Shown in pieces: positions 7,490 through 16,581 of a stretch of DNA of 64,000 nucleotides; position 1 is the stretch's first letter; each line of letters starts with the position of its first letter. Location of the stretch: contig JAPKYA010000045.1 in the NCBI GenBank assembly GCA_026394565.1, positions 1-64,000 on the forward strand. The letters are read 5' to 3'. The DNA is from Methanothrix sp. GTDB lineage: Archaea > Halobacteriota > Methanosarcinia > Methanotrichales > Methanotrichaceae. Under the pieces are notes generated by a model. That model made no database searches. It was given only the letters and a program-made list of their open reading frames with translations, and was not told the DNA's origin. Position numbers and translations under genes: made by a program.

Positions 7490-8710
7490 ATGAAAGCCCT
7501 TCTTGCCGTCCTCGGCTCCTGCATCGCCATATTCTGGCCGGGCGCTCTCACCTTCGGCTTTCCCGGGGTCATGGCCCCTACATGGCAGGAGATGTTCCAG
7601 GTCGGGCGCGCCGCCACGGGCCTTACCATCTTCTTCATGCTCGCTGCAGTTGGTGCTTTCATGTTCCTGGTGGGCCGCTGGCAGGAGCGCTGGGGCCTGC
7701 GGCGCATGATCGTTCTGGGCGTCCTCCTCACCGCATGCAGCAGTGCGCTCGTCTCCCAGGCCGCCTCGATTTACACCGTCTACGCCTGGGCTTTTCTCAA
7801 CGGCATCGCCTCCAGCTTCGTCTACGTCCCGGCCCTGACCCTGGTGCAGTGGTGCTACCCGCAAAAGAGGGGCCTGGTGGCGGGCACGGTGAGCATGGTC
7901 TTTGGGCTGGCAGCGGCCATAATGTCGCCGCTCTTTGCAAAGATGCTATCGGCCTTAGGCTACGAGACCATGAACCTGGCAGTCGCTCTTCTCACACTTT
8001 CCATCGGGCTTCTGGGAGCCTATTTTGCCCGCGCTCCAGAGGCTTGGGAGAATGCTGCCTCTGCCCGGCGCGCAGGGGGCGCAACGGCTGCAAAATCGAC
8101 GGCAAAGATCATGACGACAGTAAGATCGCTCACCGTAACGGAGAGCCTGCACACCGGAAGCTTCTGGCTGCTCTGGATCACCTGGACCTTTGCCGGAGCT
8201 GCGGGCGTCTCCATGACACTCCTCGCCACAGGCTACGGGCTTTTCCTGGGCTTTCCTTTATCCTCGGCCATCCTCATCCTGACCGCCTTCAATCTGACCA
8301 ACGGATTGAGCCGCCTCATGAGCGGCATTCTCTCCGACCGATTTGGCCGAAATCAGGTCATGAGCCTGGCCTTCCTGGCCGCCGGCGTTGCCTACTTCGT
8401 CCTGCCCCGGGCCGACAGCCTGGAGGCCTGCGCTCTGCTGGCAGGCGTTGTGGGCTTTTCCTTCGGCACCCTCTTCTCCGTCTCCGCTCCCCTGGTGGCG
8501 GACTGCTTCGGCCTGGAGCACTTCGGTGCCGTCTTCGGCCTGACCTTTGCCGCCTACGGCTTTGTGGCCGGGCCACTGGGGCCCACGCTTTCCGGCTACC
8601 TGCTGGATGTGACGGGAGACAACTTCTTCCTGGTCTTCCTCTATCTGGGAATCTTCTGCCTGCTGGCGGGGTGGTGCATCCGGCGGGTAGTGCCGCCGCA
8701 AAGGGCGTGA
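7490..8710 (+). CDS. MFS transporter, OFA (oxalate/formate antiporter) type
   Basis: 406 residues with about 12 hydrophobic segments and the MFS loop 2-3 motif (GRWQERWGLRRM) and its second-half repeat (GILSDRFGRNQ). The N-terminal region FGFPGVMAPTWQEMF resembles OFA-family carriers, which exchange small carboxylates. The substrate cannot be read from sequence; formate, oxalate or another monocarboxylate are the family options. GC-rich, unlike the AT-rich stretch that follows. Confidence 0.8.
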   Translation: MKALLAVLGSCIAIFWPGALTFGFPGVMAPTWQEMFQVGRAATGLTIFFMLAAVGAFMFLVGRWQERWGLRRMIVLGVLLTACSSALVSQAASIYTVYAWAFLNGIASSFVYVPALTLVQWCYPQKRGLVAGTVSMVFGLAAAIMSPLFAKMLSALGYETMNLAVALLTLSIGLLGAYFARAPEAWENAASARRAGGATAAKSTAKIMTTVRSLTVTESLHTGSFWLLWITWTFAGAAGVSMTLLATGYGLFLGFPLSSAILILTAFNLTNGLSRLMSGILSDRFGRNQVMSLAFLAAGVAYFVLPRADSLEACALLAGVVGFSFGTLFSVSAPLVADCFGLEHFGAVFGLTFAAYGFVAGPLGPTLSGYLLDVTGDNFFLVFLYLGIFCLLAGWCIRRVVPPQRA

Positions 8711-9031
8711 GGTCGAAAATATTATGAAGTGTTCGACAAAGACATCCTCCAAATTCAACTCGCGCATAATCTTGAGAAAAAATAAACAACAGATGCGCCA
8801 CTCCCGTCGCATCCGCCCTACTTCGCTTGATGGAGTATTTCGACGATAGGTTGTTACAAGTTAAAATACTTTTCTGTTTGATATTACTATTTAGATCAAT
8901 ATTACTATTTTTTGAGTATATTTGGACTTTATTTCATTTTTTAGTCTCATTAATTCATACTAGAAAAAGACTAAATATAACTAATGGCAATCTCACCGCA
9001 TATTTCTGCGAATACAGATGAGGGATCGAAT
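8711..9031. other. AT-rich intergenic region
   Basis: About 320 bp between the MFS gene and the secreted protein at 9032. It is strongly AT-rich from 8860 to 8980. A 64-residue frame (8827-9021) is hydrophobic but has no ribosome-binding site or family resemblance. Only promoter function is likely. Confidence 0.4.
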
Positions 9032-10072
9032 ATGCGACATGTTAAAGCAAAAATAGGAACCGGGTTAATTCTGCTCGTGTTGTTCACGGGCCTTTCCTGG
9101 GCCGGGATATACGACTTCAACCCGGGCATGGAAGCCGTGAAGTATAAGCATGAAATGGCGGACGATGTAACCGGGCAGGGATATGTGATGGAATACAAGA
9201 AAGTGAATACCAACAACCTCTCCCTGCTGGAGTATTTCCATGGCAGCGGCACCATGGATTTTGCTGACATTTTGAATAGCGAGCAAAAAACAACCCATAG
9301 CAATACTTACAAGGTCTTGGATTATGATCTTGGAGGAGGCAACGGCACCTGGGTGAATAAACCAGGGGGCGCCAACAGCGTTATCACCTACACCAGGCAG
9401 TATGACAATATCCAGTCTCCCACAGCATTTGCCTATGGCACTGGCTATTATGCCACTCATCCTGTGGGCTACAATTCCCTGCTCAAGGACAAGACAGTGG
9501 CCAAGAGCTACCAGGAATCAGCTTCAATGCACCGCCAGGTGGAGTATGCGCGAGCCCTTAAGGGCGATATCGCTGTAGATATGAACTGCACCGGACCCTC
9601 GGCCACGTCCGACGGCAAGGGCACTCTCAGCATGAGGATCGACGATGATGTTACCCAGGGTACGCTCCATATCGGCGAGCTCGTTTATAATCCCAAGCTG
9701 GTGAAAAATAAGATGTATCAATACTATGATACAACAGCCAAAAAAAACGTGACAGTATACGGCAGCGGTCACTTGGAAGCTTGGAAGGACCCCATAATCG
9801 AAGTCGACAATGACTACATAGGAGACTTCCAGGTGCAAAAGACCATGAAACTGGAGATCACCAAGAGCAAAGCCTCCTGGGCTGAGGACTGGCTGCCCTG
9901 CTGCAGCGGCGGCTTCTTTGACATTCCTTCCAATAACTTCGACAAAGAGCGAGGCCTGCAGAAGGGCATCTTCGACTGCACCTGCCGGAACACATCCATC
10001 TCCACCATGAAGCCTGCCTGGAACGCCAGCATGGCGCAGTTCCCCACTGCGAAGTACAAGAACGTTCCGTGA
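9032..10072 (+). CDS. secreted protein of the DWLPCC family
   Basis: 346 residues from ATG at 9032 (GAGGGA upstream); the frame is open from 8984. The signal segment is IGTGLILLVLFTGLSWAG. The body is beta-rich, tracks the first half of the 4988-6478 protein and ends with EDWLPCCSGGFFD and a short cysteine pair (FDCTC). It lacks the cysteine-dense and CARDB-like parts of its larger paralogue. Likely surface-exposed. It is followed 36 bp later by the corrinoid/iron binding protein gene, with which it may be co-transcribed. Confidence 0.65.
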   Translation: MRHVKAKIGTGLILLVLFTGLSWAGIYDFNPGMEAVKYKHEMADDVTGQGYVMEYKKVNTNNLSLLEYFHGSGTMDFADILNSEQKTTHSNTYKVLDYDLGGGNGTWVNKPGGANSVITYTRQYDNIQSPTAFAYGTGYYATHPVGYNSLLKDKTVAKSYQESASMHRQVEYARALKGDIAVDMNCTGPSATSDGKGTLSMRIDDDVTQGTLHIGELVYNPKLVKNKMYQYYDTTAKKNVTVYGSGHLEAWKDPIIEVDNDYIGDFQVQKTMKLEITKSKASWAEDWLPCCSGGFFDIPSNNFDKERGLQKGIFDCTCRNTSISTMKPAWNASMAQFPTAKYKNVP

Positions 10073-10107
10073 GCGAGGGATTTAATTTTTTTTAAGGAGA
10101 AGACGAC

Positions 10108-11163
10108 ATGAAACCTATTGCAAAAATGATATTGGTGCTGGCGCTGATCTTTCATTTGGCTTTCAGTCCTGCCCTGGCTGAGGACGGCAACGGGAACAAG
10201 ACCATTCAGATCACAGACGACCGGGGAAGAACGATTGATGTCCCTTATCCCTGTGAAAGGATAGTCTTCCTGGTTGAGAACGCCATGAACACCATGTATG
10301 CTGTCGGCGGAGCGGAAAACATATCCGGCATTGGTGATATCTGGATGTCCGAGCAGCGCGAGCCGCTCTTCCGGGCCATAGATCCCGGCTTCGACCAGAA
10401 GATTAGGATCTCTAAGGAGGGAGGAATGGTCAACCTGGAGACTCTGGCCAAGGCCAATCCCCAGCTTGTGGTCCTGTGGTCGGTGGACTGGGACGATGAT
10501 GTGACCAAGTCCATTGAGGAGAACTTGAAAGTTCCCACCTACGGCGTCTTTATCGACAGCACCGAGGACTTGCATAGACAGGCTGAGGTCTTCGGCAAGA
10601 TCATTGGAAATGAGAGCCGCGCCGCAAAGGTCATCGATATAATGACCGCTTATGAAAAGAAGGTCACAAATGTAACCTCCAGCATAACCGAGGAGGATAA
10701 GCCCAAGGTCTACTGGATGTGGGGCGATATCCTGGGCACGGCCGGCCTTAACAGCACTGCTAACGAGCTGATCGAAAAAGCCGGTGGTGTAAACGTTATG
10801 CAGTACTGGAGCAACGAGACAAGGACCATGGAGCATCCCAAGCTGAATTTAGAGTCTTTGGTGCAGTTGAATCCTGATGTGATCTACATGTGGTACAACA
10901 CCAATTTAGATCCAAAAGATGTGATCGGCGGCAAGGACTTCGAGGGCTGGAAGGATATCAATGCCGTCAAGAACGGCAAAGTATTCGAGGTGCAAAACCC
11001 ACTGATCTTTGACTTCCATACACCCAGGTATCCCCTGGCCCTGATGATCTTGGCCAAGGACATAAACCCGGATAAGTTCCAGGATCTTGATCTGGACGCG
11101 GAGATAGACAATATGTTCGTGGATCTGTACTCCGTGCATTATCCCGGTTTCGCTGCGGCCTGA
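10108..11163 (+). CDS. ABC transporter substrate-binding protein (BtuF/FepB class)
   Basis: 351 residues: signal peptide, then a class III binding-protein fold. Hallmarks are ITDDRGRTIDVPYPCERIVF at the start of the mature protein, ANPQLVVLW, a long linking helix, and LNPDVIYMWY. These proteins deliver corrinoids, siderophores or haem to a BtuCD-like permease. A strong AAGGAG site precedes ATG. The permease and ATPase genes directly downstream are both internally deleted, so this protein either serves another permease (for example 28103-30018) or is becoming redundant. Confidence 0.8.
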   Translation: MKPIAKMILVLALIFHLAFSPALAEDGNGNKTIQITDDRGRTIDVPYPCERIVFLVENAMNTMYAVGGAENISGIGDIWMSEQREPLFRAIDPGFDQKIRISKEGGMVNLETLAKANPQLVVLWSVDWDDDVTKSIEENLKVPTYGVFIDSTEDLHRQAEVFGKIIGNESRAAKVIDIMTAYEKKVTNVTSSITEEDKPKVYWMWGDILGTAGLNSTANELIEKAGGVNVMQYWSNETRTMEHPKLNLESLVQLNPDVIYMWYNTNLDPKDVIGGKDFEGWKDINAVKNGKVFEVQNPLIFDFHTPRYPLALMILAKDINPDKFQDLDLDAEIDNMFVDLYSVHYPGFAAA

Positions 11164-11189
11164 GCTTAGCGCTGGATTGGTCGAGCCAA

Positions 11190-11526
11190 ATGTACACCGG
11201 TCTGGGCATATGGACGAAGGTTTTGGGAGGGCTTCGCCTCTCCCTGCTTTTTTTTGCCAGAAGAAGCTGGCTCGTGGCTTTCGCTCTGCTGTTGCCCCTG
11301 CCTGCCTTCTTGATCTCCATGAACATGGGCACCTATCCTGTCTCAGGGATCGAGCTGACAGAGATCATCGTCTCCCGGCTTATGGGTCACGACCTGGGGC
11401 TGCCTGCAGTATACGATACCGTGGTATTCAACATACGTCTGCCTAGAATCCTGCATCACCACACTCCTCGGCGCGCCGGTCTTCATCTACCTTCTCCGGG
11501 CAACTCGAGCCGGGGGTTGGGAATGA
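11190..11526 (+). pseudogene. FecCD/BtuC-type permease, internally deleted
   Basis: The N-terminal part is normal (a first transmembrane segment and VFNIRLPRIL, the signature that opens the core of this family). The frame then jumps straight to the C terminus: GAPVFIYLLRATRAGGWE with stop TGA at 11524-11526, but in a different frame. About 230-250 residues of the usual 330-350 are missing. The remaining frame runs on into the ATPase gene, giving a misleading 309-residue chimera. Confidence 0.75.
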
Positions 11527-12119
11527 ACGCTGCTGAGGGCATAAGGGTGGAAGAGGTCTGCATGGCCTATGGATCTTCTAAAATTCTGGACGGCGTCTCT
11601 TTGGCCATTGGCAAAGGATCGGTAGTCACAATGGTAGGACCCAATGGCTGCGGCAAGACCACGCTTCTCAAGAGAGAGGATTTGGAGCGGACAGAGCAGG
11701 CCCTGGCTCTCACGGGAATAAGCGGCCTCGCAGATCAACCCTACACCCAGATCAGCGGCGGAGAGAGACAGTTGGTGATGATTGCAAGGGCCATGGCCCA
11801 GCAGCCTTCCGTGCTTCTCCTGGATGAGCCGACCTCGTATCTGGACTTCAAGAATCAGATTTTGACCCTGAAGATGATCAAGCAGATTTCCAGGAGCCGG
11901 AAGGTAACGGTGATCATGACGCTTCACGACCCCAATCATGCCCTGATGTTCTCGGACGAGGTGGTGCTATTGAGAAAGCTTAACGGCAGCCGGGCAGGAA
12001 ATGTCATTGCTTCCGGGCCTCCTCATGAGGTAATGACGCCCCAAAATATCAAGGCCGCCTACGGGGTGAAGGTGGAGATTGGGGAAGTGAAGGGTCGCAA
12101 GCTCTTGCTGCCTCTTTAA
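11523..12119 (+). pseudogene. BtuD/FepC-type ATPase, internally deleted
   Basis: It begins at ATG 11523, overlapping the permease stop (ATGA). The Walker A motif GPNGCGKTTLL is intact and followed directly by REDLERTEQALALTG. The segment normally between them, about 60-70 residues including the Q-loop, is absent, with the frame kept. The signature ISGGERQL, Walker B VLLLDEP and the H-loop histidine (TLHD) are present. Without the Q-loop it is unlikely to power transport. A complete homologue is at 29230-30018. Confidence 0.7.
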
Positions 12120-12125
12120 TTATTG

Positions 12126-13544
12126 CTAAGAGCTGGAGCCGGCCTGGTATCCCAGCCTTTTGGCCTTTTCCAGGGCGGAACTTGCCTCCGGACCGCGGTC
12201 GGCTAATTTGAGGGCATTTGCTTTATTGACCCAGGCCTGCATGCAGTTGGGATCAATTTCAATGGCCTTATCGAAATTCTTGAGGGCCTCGACAAAATCC
12301 TCGCTCCCCATCACCTGAGCAATGCCTCTGTTGTTCCAGGGCTCTAAATAATCGGGGTCCAGCTCAATGGCCTTATCATAGGCTTTTATTGCCTCGCTGA
12401 ACATTTCCATTTTAGCCAGAGACAATCCCAGTCTATTCCAGCACTTCGCACATTCGGGATGCAGCTCGACTGTTTTTTGGAGAAGCGCCACTGCTTCACT
12501 GTAATTGCCAAGTTCATAGAGCGCCAGGGCTTTGTTATACAAAAATCCTATCTCTTCTGGATAAATTTCCATGGCCTTATCAAATAGTTTTATAGAAATA
12601 TCATAGTTTTTCAGTTCCGTATAGGCAAGAGCCTGGCCGTTCCAGGCTGCCGCATTTGCAGGATCCAATTCAATGGTTTTGTTATAGGCCGCGATGGAAT
12701 CATTGTATCTGCCTGACAGGCGCAAAGCTAATGCATTGCTATACCAGGCATCGGCGTCCATCGTGTCAATTTTGGATGCTCTTTGAAATGCCTGACTGGA
12801 CTCAAAGTACCTGCCAAGGGCAAGAAGAGCCTCTCCCTTCTTGACAAAGGCAGGAGCATTTATCGGATTTAAATCGGTGACTCTGTTGTATGCCAGAAGA
12901 GCATCGCTGTAATTTCCCATGTTTGTGAAAGCCAGACCCAGGTTAAACCAGGCGTCTTCATTCTCCGTGTCCAGCTCCACCGTCCTTTTCAGGGCTGCTA
13001 ACGATTCGTTATTCTGGCCTTTGTCCGCCAATATGAGAGCCTTGCTGTACCAGGCAGAAGCCAGCTTCTCGTCCAGCTCGAGAGCTTTATCAAGGGCAAG
13101 CATGGATTCGTTATACTTGCCCAGGTTAGCCAGGACAAGGCCTTTGCCGTACCAGGATAATGCCACCTTGGGATGCAGATTGATGGCTCCATCAAAGGCT
13201 GCAATTGACTCATTGTATCTGCCCAGGTGAGCCAGAGCCAGCCCTTTGCCGTACCAGGCCTCGGCCAGATCGGGGGCTCGCTTGATCGACTCATTGTAAA
13301 CAGAAAGCGCATCAGCATATCTTTCCATACCGCTCAAGGCCTGGCCTTTCTTCATCCAGGCAGAGGCATTTGCGCCGTCCAGCTGGATCGATTTGTTAAA
13401 GCAATCAAGGGAGACTTCCAGGGATCCCGTCTGCATGAATTCATCTCCTTTTTGCTGCCAATAGTCGGCAGTATACTCTTTTCCGGAAGCATAAATGGAG
13501 CATGATATCAAGACCAGCAGAATGAAAATAATTCTAGCTTTAAT
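12126..13544 (-). CDS. secreted or membrane-anchored TPR protein
   Basis: About 472 residues: a signal-like segment (IIFILLVLISCSIYASG) followed by some 12-13 consecutive 34-residue tetratricopeptide repeats with the WYGKGLALA / YNESIAAFD pattern. TPR arrays are protein-interaction scaffolds. The frame is open upstream into nikR, but the only position with a good ribosome-binding site (AGGGGGAT) is an ATT codon at 13544; no ATG, GTG or TTG is close. It follows nikR by 32 nt and may belong to the nickel operon. Confidence 0.75.
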   Translation of the reverse strand: MKARIIFILLVLISCSIYASGKEYTADYWQQKGDEFMQTGSLEVSLDCFNKSIQLDGANASAWMKKGQALSGMERYADALSVYNESIKRAPDLAEAWYGKGLALAHLGRYNESIAAFDGAINLHPKVALSWYGKGLVLANLGKYNESMLALDKALELDEKLASAWYSKALILADKGQNNESLAALKRTVELDTENEDAWFNLGLAFTNMGNYSDALLAYNRVTDLNPINAPAFVKKGEALLALGRYFESSQAFQRASKIDTMDADAWYSNALALRLSGRYNDSIAAYNKTIELDPANAAAWNGQALAYTELKNYDISIKLFDKAMEIYPEEIGFLYNKALALYELGNYSEAVALLQKTVELHPECAKCWNRLGLSLAKMEMFSEAIKAYDKAIELDPDYLEPWNNRGIAQVMGSEDFVEALKNFDKAIEIDPNCMQAWVNKANALKLADRGPEASSALEKAKRLGYQAGSSS

Positions 13545-13576
13545 AGAAATCCCCCTATCAAGCAGAAAAAGGATGA

Positions 13577-13999
13577 CTAGAGCTCTTTGCCAAGCGATGT
13601 GGTAGTCAATTTGACATGCTTTACGCCCTTTAAGGACATCATCCTCTCGGCCGCTTTTCTTACATCCTGCCCCTCGCCCCTCAGCACTACAACTTCCAGA
13701 CAATTGTCGTGATCTAAATGGACGTGCAGACTGGACTGAATTAAGCTGCCAAAATCATGCTGGATCTCAGTGAGATTATCTTCCAGGCCTCTTTGGGAAT
13801 GGGAGTAAACAATAGTAATCACGCCCACGCGTTCCCCTTGGACGTCGCTCATCCATTCGAAGTTGACGATATAACTTCTTATGGCATCCCTGACCCCCTC
13901 GGAGCGAGAAGAATAGCCTCTCTGAAGAATTATCTCATCAAACTTATTAAGCAGACTTTCAGGCAGGGAAATGCCTACTCTCATTAATTCTTGGTCCAT
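13577..13999 (-). CDS. nikR: nickel-responsive regulator NikR
   Basis: 140 residues. The N-terminal ribbon-helix-helix ([18 protein letters not shown]) is followed by an ACT-like nickel domain. Ligands match the E. coli protein in order: His in YSHSQ (H76), His-X-His in LHVH (H87, H89) and Cys in DHDNC (C95). It acts as a nickel-dependent repressor. I chose ATG at 13999; the frame is open to 14023. It is placed last in the nik operon, 30 nt after nikDE, so it probably regulates its own operon. Confidence 0.92.
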   Translation of the reverse strand: MDQELMRVGISLPESLLNKFDEIILQRGYSSRSEGVRDAIRSYIVNFEWMSDVQGERVGVITIVYSHSQRGLEDNLTEIQHDFGSLIQSSLHVHLDHDNCLEVVVLRGEGQDVRKAAERMMSLKGVKHVKLTTTSLGKEL

Positions 14000-14029
14000 A
14001 TGTATTCGCAATATATATTTCAATGTTAC

Positions 14030-15730
14030 TTAGTAATAAACTTTTTGGAACATGATTTCTTCGCCATTGCCCTGTTCATATTTTCCCGATGCACAGTGAA
14101 CAAGCCTATTGGTGTAAGGATGTTCGGGATGGCTCAGGATCTCATTTGTTGCCCCAATCTCCACTATCCGGCCCTTGTGCATCACGGCCAGGCGGTCGCT
14201 GATCTTCCTGGCCAAAGCTATGTCGTGGGTGATAAAGATCATAGCCAGGCCCATTTTATCCTGCAGGTCCATCAAGAGCTTCAGGATCTTGGCCTGAACA
14301 CTTGGATCCAGGGCCGAGGTAGGCTCATCGGCAATCAGCAGCTTGGGGCCGAGGGCTAGTGCCCTGGCAATAGCCACCCGCTGCACCTCTCCGCCGCTCA
14401 GCTCATGGGGATACCTTTTGAGAAAATCATCATCAATCGGCAACTCGACCAGTCCCAGAACCTCTTTTGCCCTTCTAAGCCTCGCCTCATGACTACCAAT
14501 CCTTTGCACTTGCAGGGGCTCTTGCACTGCATCCAGGACGTTCATGCGATGGCTGACCGACTCCTTAGGATTCTGGAAGATCATCTGAACCCGGCTATAA
14601 AAGGCGGAATCTCTTTTATTCACTCTCCGGCCTTCCAGGACGACGACACCTCTATCCGCTTCATAAAGGCCCATGATAACCTTTGACAAAGTGGTCTTGC
14701 CCGAGCCGCTCTCTCCCACCAGGGCCAGCGTCTCACCCTCGTAAAGAGAGAGAAACACATCGCACAAGACGGAATAGGAATCAAAAGCCAGGCTGAGATT
14801 TTCGATCTCAAGCAGGGGCACAATGCCGCCTCTGTGGCAGGCAATAATCCTGCTGTCTTCTTCCATTTGCGGCGGAACCTGCCGGCTGCAAATGTCAATT
14901 CTCTGCGTGCAGCGCTCGTGAAATGGACAGCCAGGCAGGCCATGCACCATGCGCCCTAAGATGCCTTGCAGGTCTTTGGTGGCGGTCATTGCCGGATAGG
15001 AGCGGATCAGGCCGCGAGTATAGGGATGACGGGGATTTCTTAATAGATCCGCGGTCCTTCCCATCTCCATGATCCGGCCGGCATAAAGTACAGCCATCTT
15101 CTCAGCGAGAGCAGCCGCAAGAGATAGATCGTGCGTTATGACGATGCAGATCCTTCCCAGAATGGCAGACCGAAACAACCCTATGATATCTGCCTTGGTG
15201 AGCGCGTCAAGAGATGCCGTTGGCTCATCGAGTATCAGCAGATCAGGATCATTGACGAGGGCCATGGCGATGAGCACTCTTTGCTTTTCCCCTCCGCTTA
15301 GCTGATGGGGATACATCCCGGCTTTCTCGCCATTCAGGCCTACAGAGAGCAGATGCTGCATAGCCTCGTCGCCCGCCCCTTTGGCGCTGATGCTGCGGTG
15401 AACCATTATCGCTTCGGCAATCTGATCCTTTATTCGCTGCACGGGGTCGAGCGCATCCTCAACATTCTGAAAGACCATGGCCATCTCGCGCCCCCGCAAT
15501 TCTCTGAGATTCTCCTGCGATATCTTCAGCAGGTCTTTTCCCTGAAAGGAGATCTCCCCAGTTGCCGATCCTCTGGCCTGCCCCATGATGGCCAGTCCCA
15601 GCGTGGTCTTTCCGCCGCCCGACTCTCCCACCAGGGCCAGGCAGTCGCCCCTCTCCAGATGAAGGTCCACTCCTCTCAATATCTGCGTCTTGCCGAAAGA
15701 AACCTTGAGTTCTCTGATAGAGAGCGTCAT
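14030..15730 (-). CDS. nikDE: nickel ABC transporter, fused tandem ATPase (NikD-NikE)
   Basis: 566 residues with two complete ABC ATPase halves. Half 1 (about 1-275) has Walker A GESGGGKTT, signature LSGGEKQR and Walker B LLILDEPT. It ends with the oligopeptide/nickel family C-terminal cysteine motif (CPFHERC, CSRQVPP). Half 2 has GESGSGKTT, LSGGEVQR and LLIADEPT. NikD and NikE are usually separate proteins; here they are one chain. The start at 15730 overlaps the nikC stop (ATGA); the open frame continues far upstream only because it shadows nikC. Confidence 0.9.
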   Translation of the reverse strand: MTLSIRELKVSFGKTQILRGVDLHLERGDCLALVGESGGGKTTLGLAIMGQARGSATGEISFQGKDLLKISQENLRELRGREMAMVFQNVEDALDPVQRIKDQIAEAIMVHRSISAKGAGDEAMQHLLSVGLNGEKAGMYPHQLSGGEKQRVLIAMALVNDPDLLILDEPTASLDALTKADIIGLFRSAILGRICIVITHDLSLAAALAEKMAVLYAGRIMEMGRTADLLRNPRHPYTRGLIRSYPAMTATKDLQGILGRMVHGLPGCPFHERCTQRIDICSRQVPPQMEEDSRIIACHRGGIVPLLEIENLSLAFDSYSVLCDVFLSLYEGETLALVGESGSGKTTLSKVIMGLYEADRGVVVLEGRRVNKRDSAFYSRVQMIFQNPKESVSHRMNVLDAVQEPLQVQRIGSHEARLRRAKEVLGLVELPIDDDFLKRYPHELSGGEVQRVAIARALALGPKLLIADEPTSALDPSVQAKILKLLMDLQDKMGLAMIFITHDIALARKISDRLAVMHKGRIVEIGATNEILSHPEHPYTNRLVHCASGKYEQGNGEEIMFQKVYY

Positions 15731-16581
15731 CCCAACCTCGATGCATCGTCTTTTTTCAGCCTGGGATCTATGGCGGTCTCCAGGCTGAAGGAGAGAAAGC
15801 TGATGGCAACCAATGTTGCCGAGAGAGCCAGGCCGGTAGGAACCAGCCACCACTGCCAGACATCCAGATAGGTGAAAGCCAGAGCCTGATTCATCATTTT
15901 TCCCCAACTGATCACCATGGGGTCGGACACTCCCAGAAATGCCAGTCCTGCCTCCATAAAGACCGCCCTTCTCGCATCCTGCATCATCAGGGCGGAAATG
16001 ATGGGAGAAATATCCGGTATGATGTGGGTGAAGATTATATGCCTCTTTCCGGCGCCAAAGGTCCTGGCGGCATTGATATGCATCCTCTCCTTCAAAGAGA
16101 GAACCTGCGAACGAATAATCCTGGCTCCACCCGGCCAGGAGAAGGCGGATATGAGCAGTATTAGGAGCGGCAGGCTGGGCCGAAGGTATGCCGCCACCAG
16201 GATCATCACGATGATAGTGGGAAGTGAGATCACGGCGTCCACGATTCTCATGCAAGAACGCTCAAAAAGGCCGCCGGCAAGCGCTGCCGTTGCTCCCACA
16301 AGCACGCTTATCGAGGCGGAGAGCAGTGCTACTGCCCCGGCAACTAAGAGTGAAGTCCGAGCTCCGTAAAGAAGCCTCACCCAGATGTCCTGGCCCATGG
16401 AGTCGGTTCCCAGGGGATGGTCCATGTCAGGAGGACTGAAAATTTTGCCGGTATAGTCATGCGGCGAATAGCTGGATAGCAAGGGTGCGAAGAGTGCCAT
16501 GAGAGTGATTAGAGCCAGCATGAAAAGTCCCATTTTGGCCAGCGGATCATGAGAGATCTCTCCGAGGGGATCAATGTGCAT
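15727..16581 (-). CDS. nikC: nickel ABC transporter permease NikC
   Basis: 284 residues, inner-membrane permease of the dipeptide/nickel class: five to six hydrophobic segments, the periplasmic motif HPLGTDSMGQDIWVRLLYG, and the EAA-like loop INAARTFGAGKRHIIFTHIIPD that contacts the ATPase. It overlaps nikB by 11 nt and nikDE by 4 nt, so translation is coupled. Confidence 0.92.
   Translation of the reverse strand: MHIDPLGEISHDPLAKMGLFMLALITLMALFAPLLSSYSPHDYTGKIFSPPDMDHPLGTDSMGQDIWVRLLYGARTSLLVAGAVALLSASISVLVGATAALAGGLFERSCMRIVDAVISLPTIIVMILVAAYLRPSLPLLILLISAFSWPGGARIIRSQVLSLKERMHINAARTFGAGKRHIIFTHIIPDISPIISALMMQDARRAVFMEAGLAFLGVSDPMVISWGKMMNQALAFTYLDVWQWWLVPTGLALSATLVAISFLSFSLETAIDPRLKKDDASRLG

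Noticed and set aside
7411..8727. 438-codon plus-strand ORF
   Set aside because: Out-of-frame shadow of the MFS gene 7490-8710: Arg/Gly/Pro/His-rich, no domain.
8827..9021. 64-codon hydrophobic ORF
   Set aside because: Low-complexity AT-rich sequence, no ribosome-binding site, overlaps the next gene's promoter.
15731..16255. N-terminal 175-codon extension of the nikDE frame
   Set aside because: It overlaps nikC in another frame and is not protein-like; the coupled ATG at 15730 is the start.
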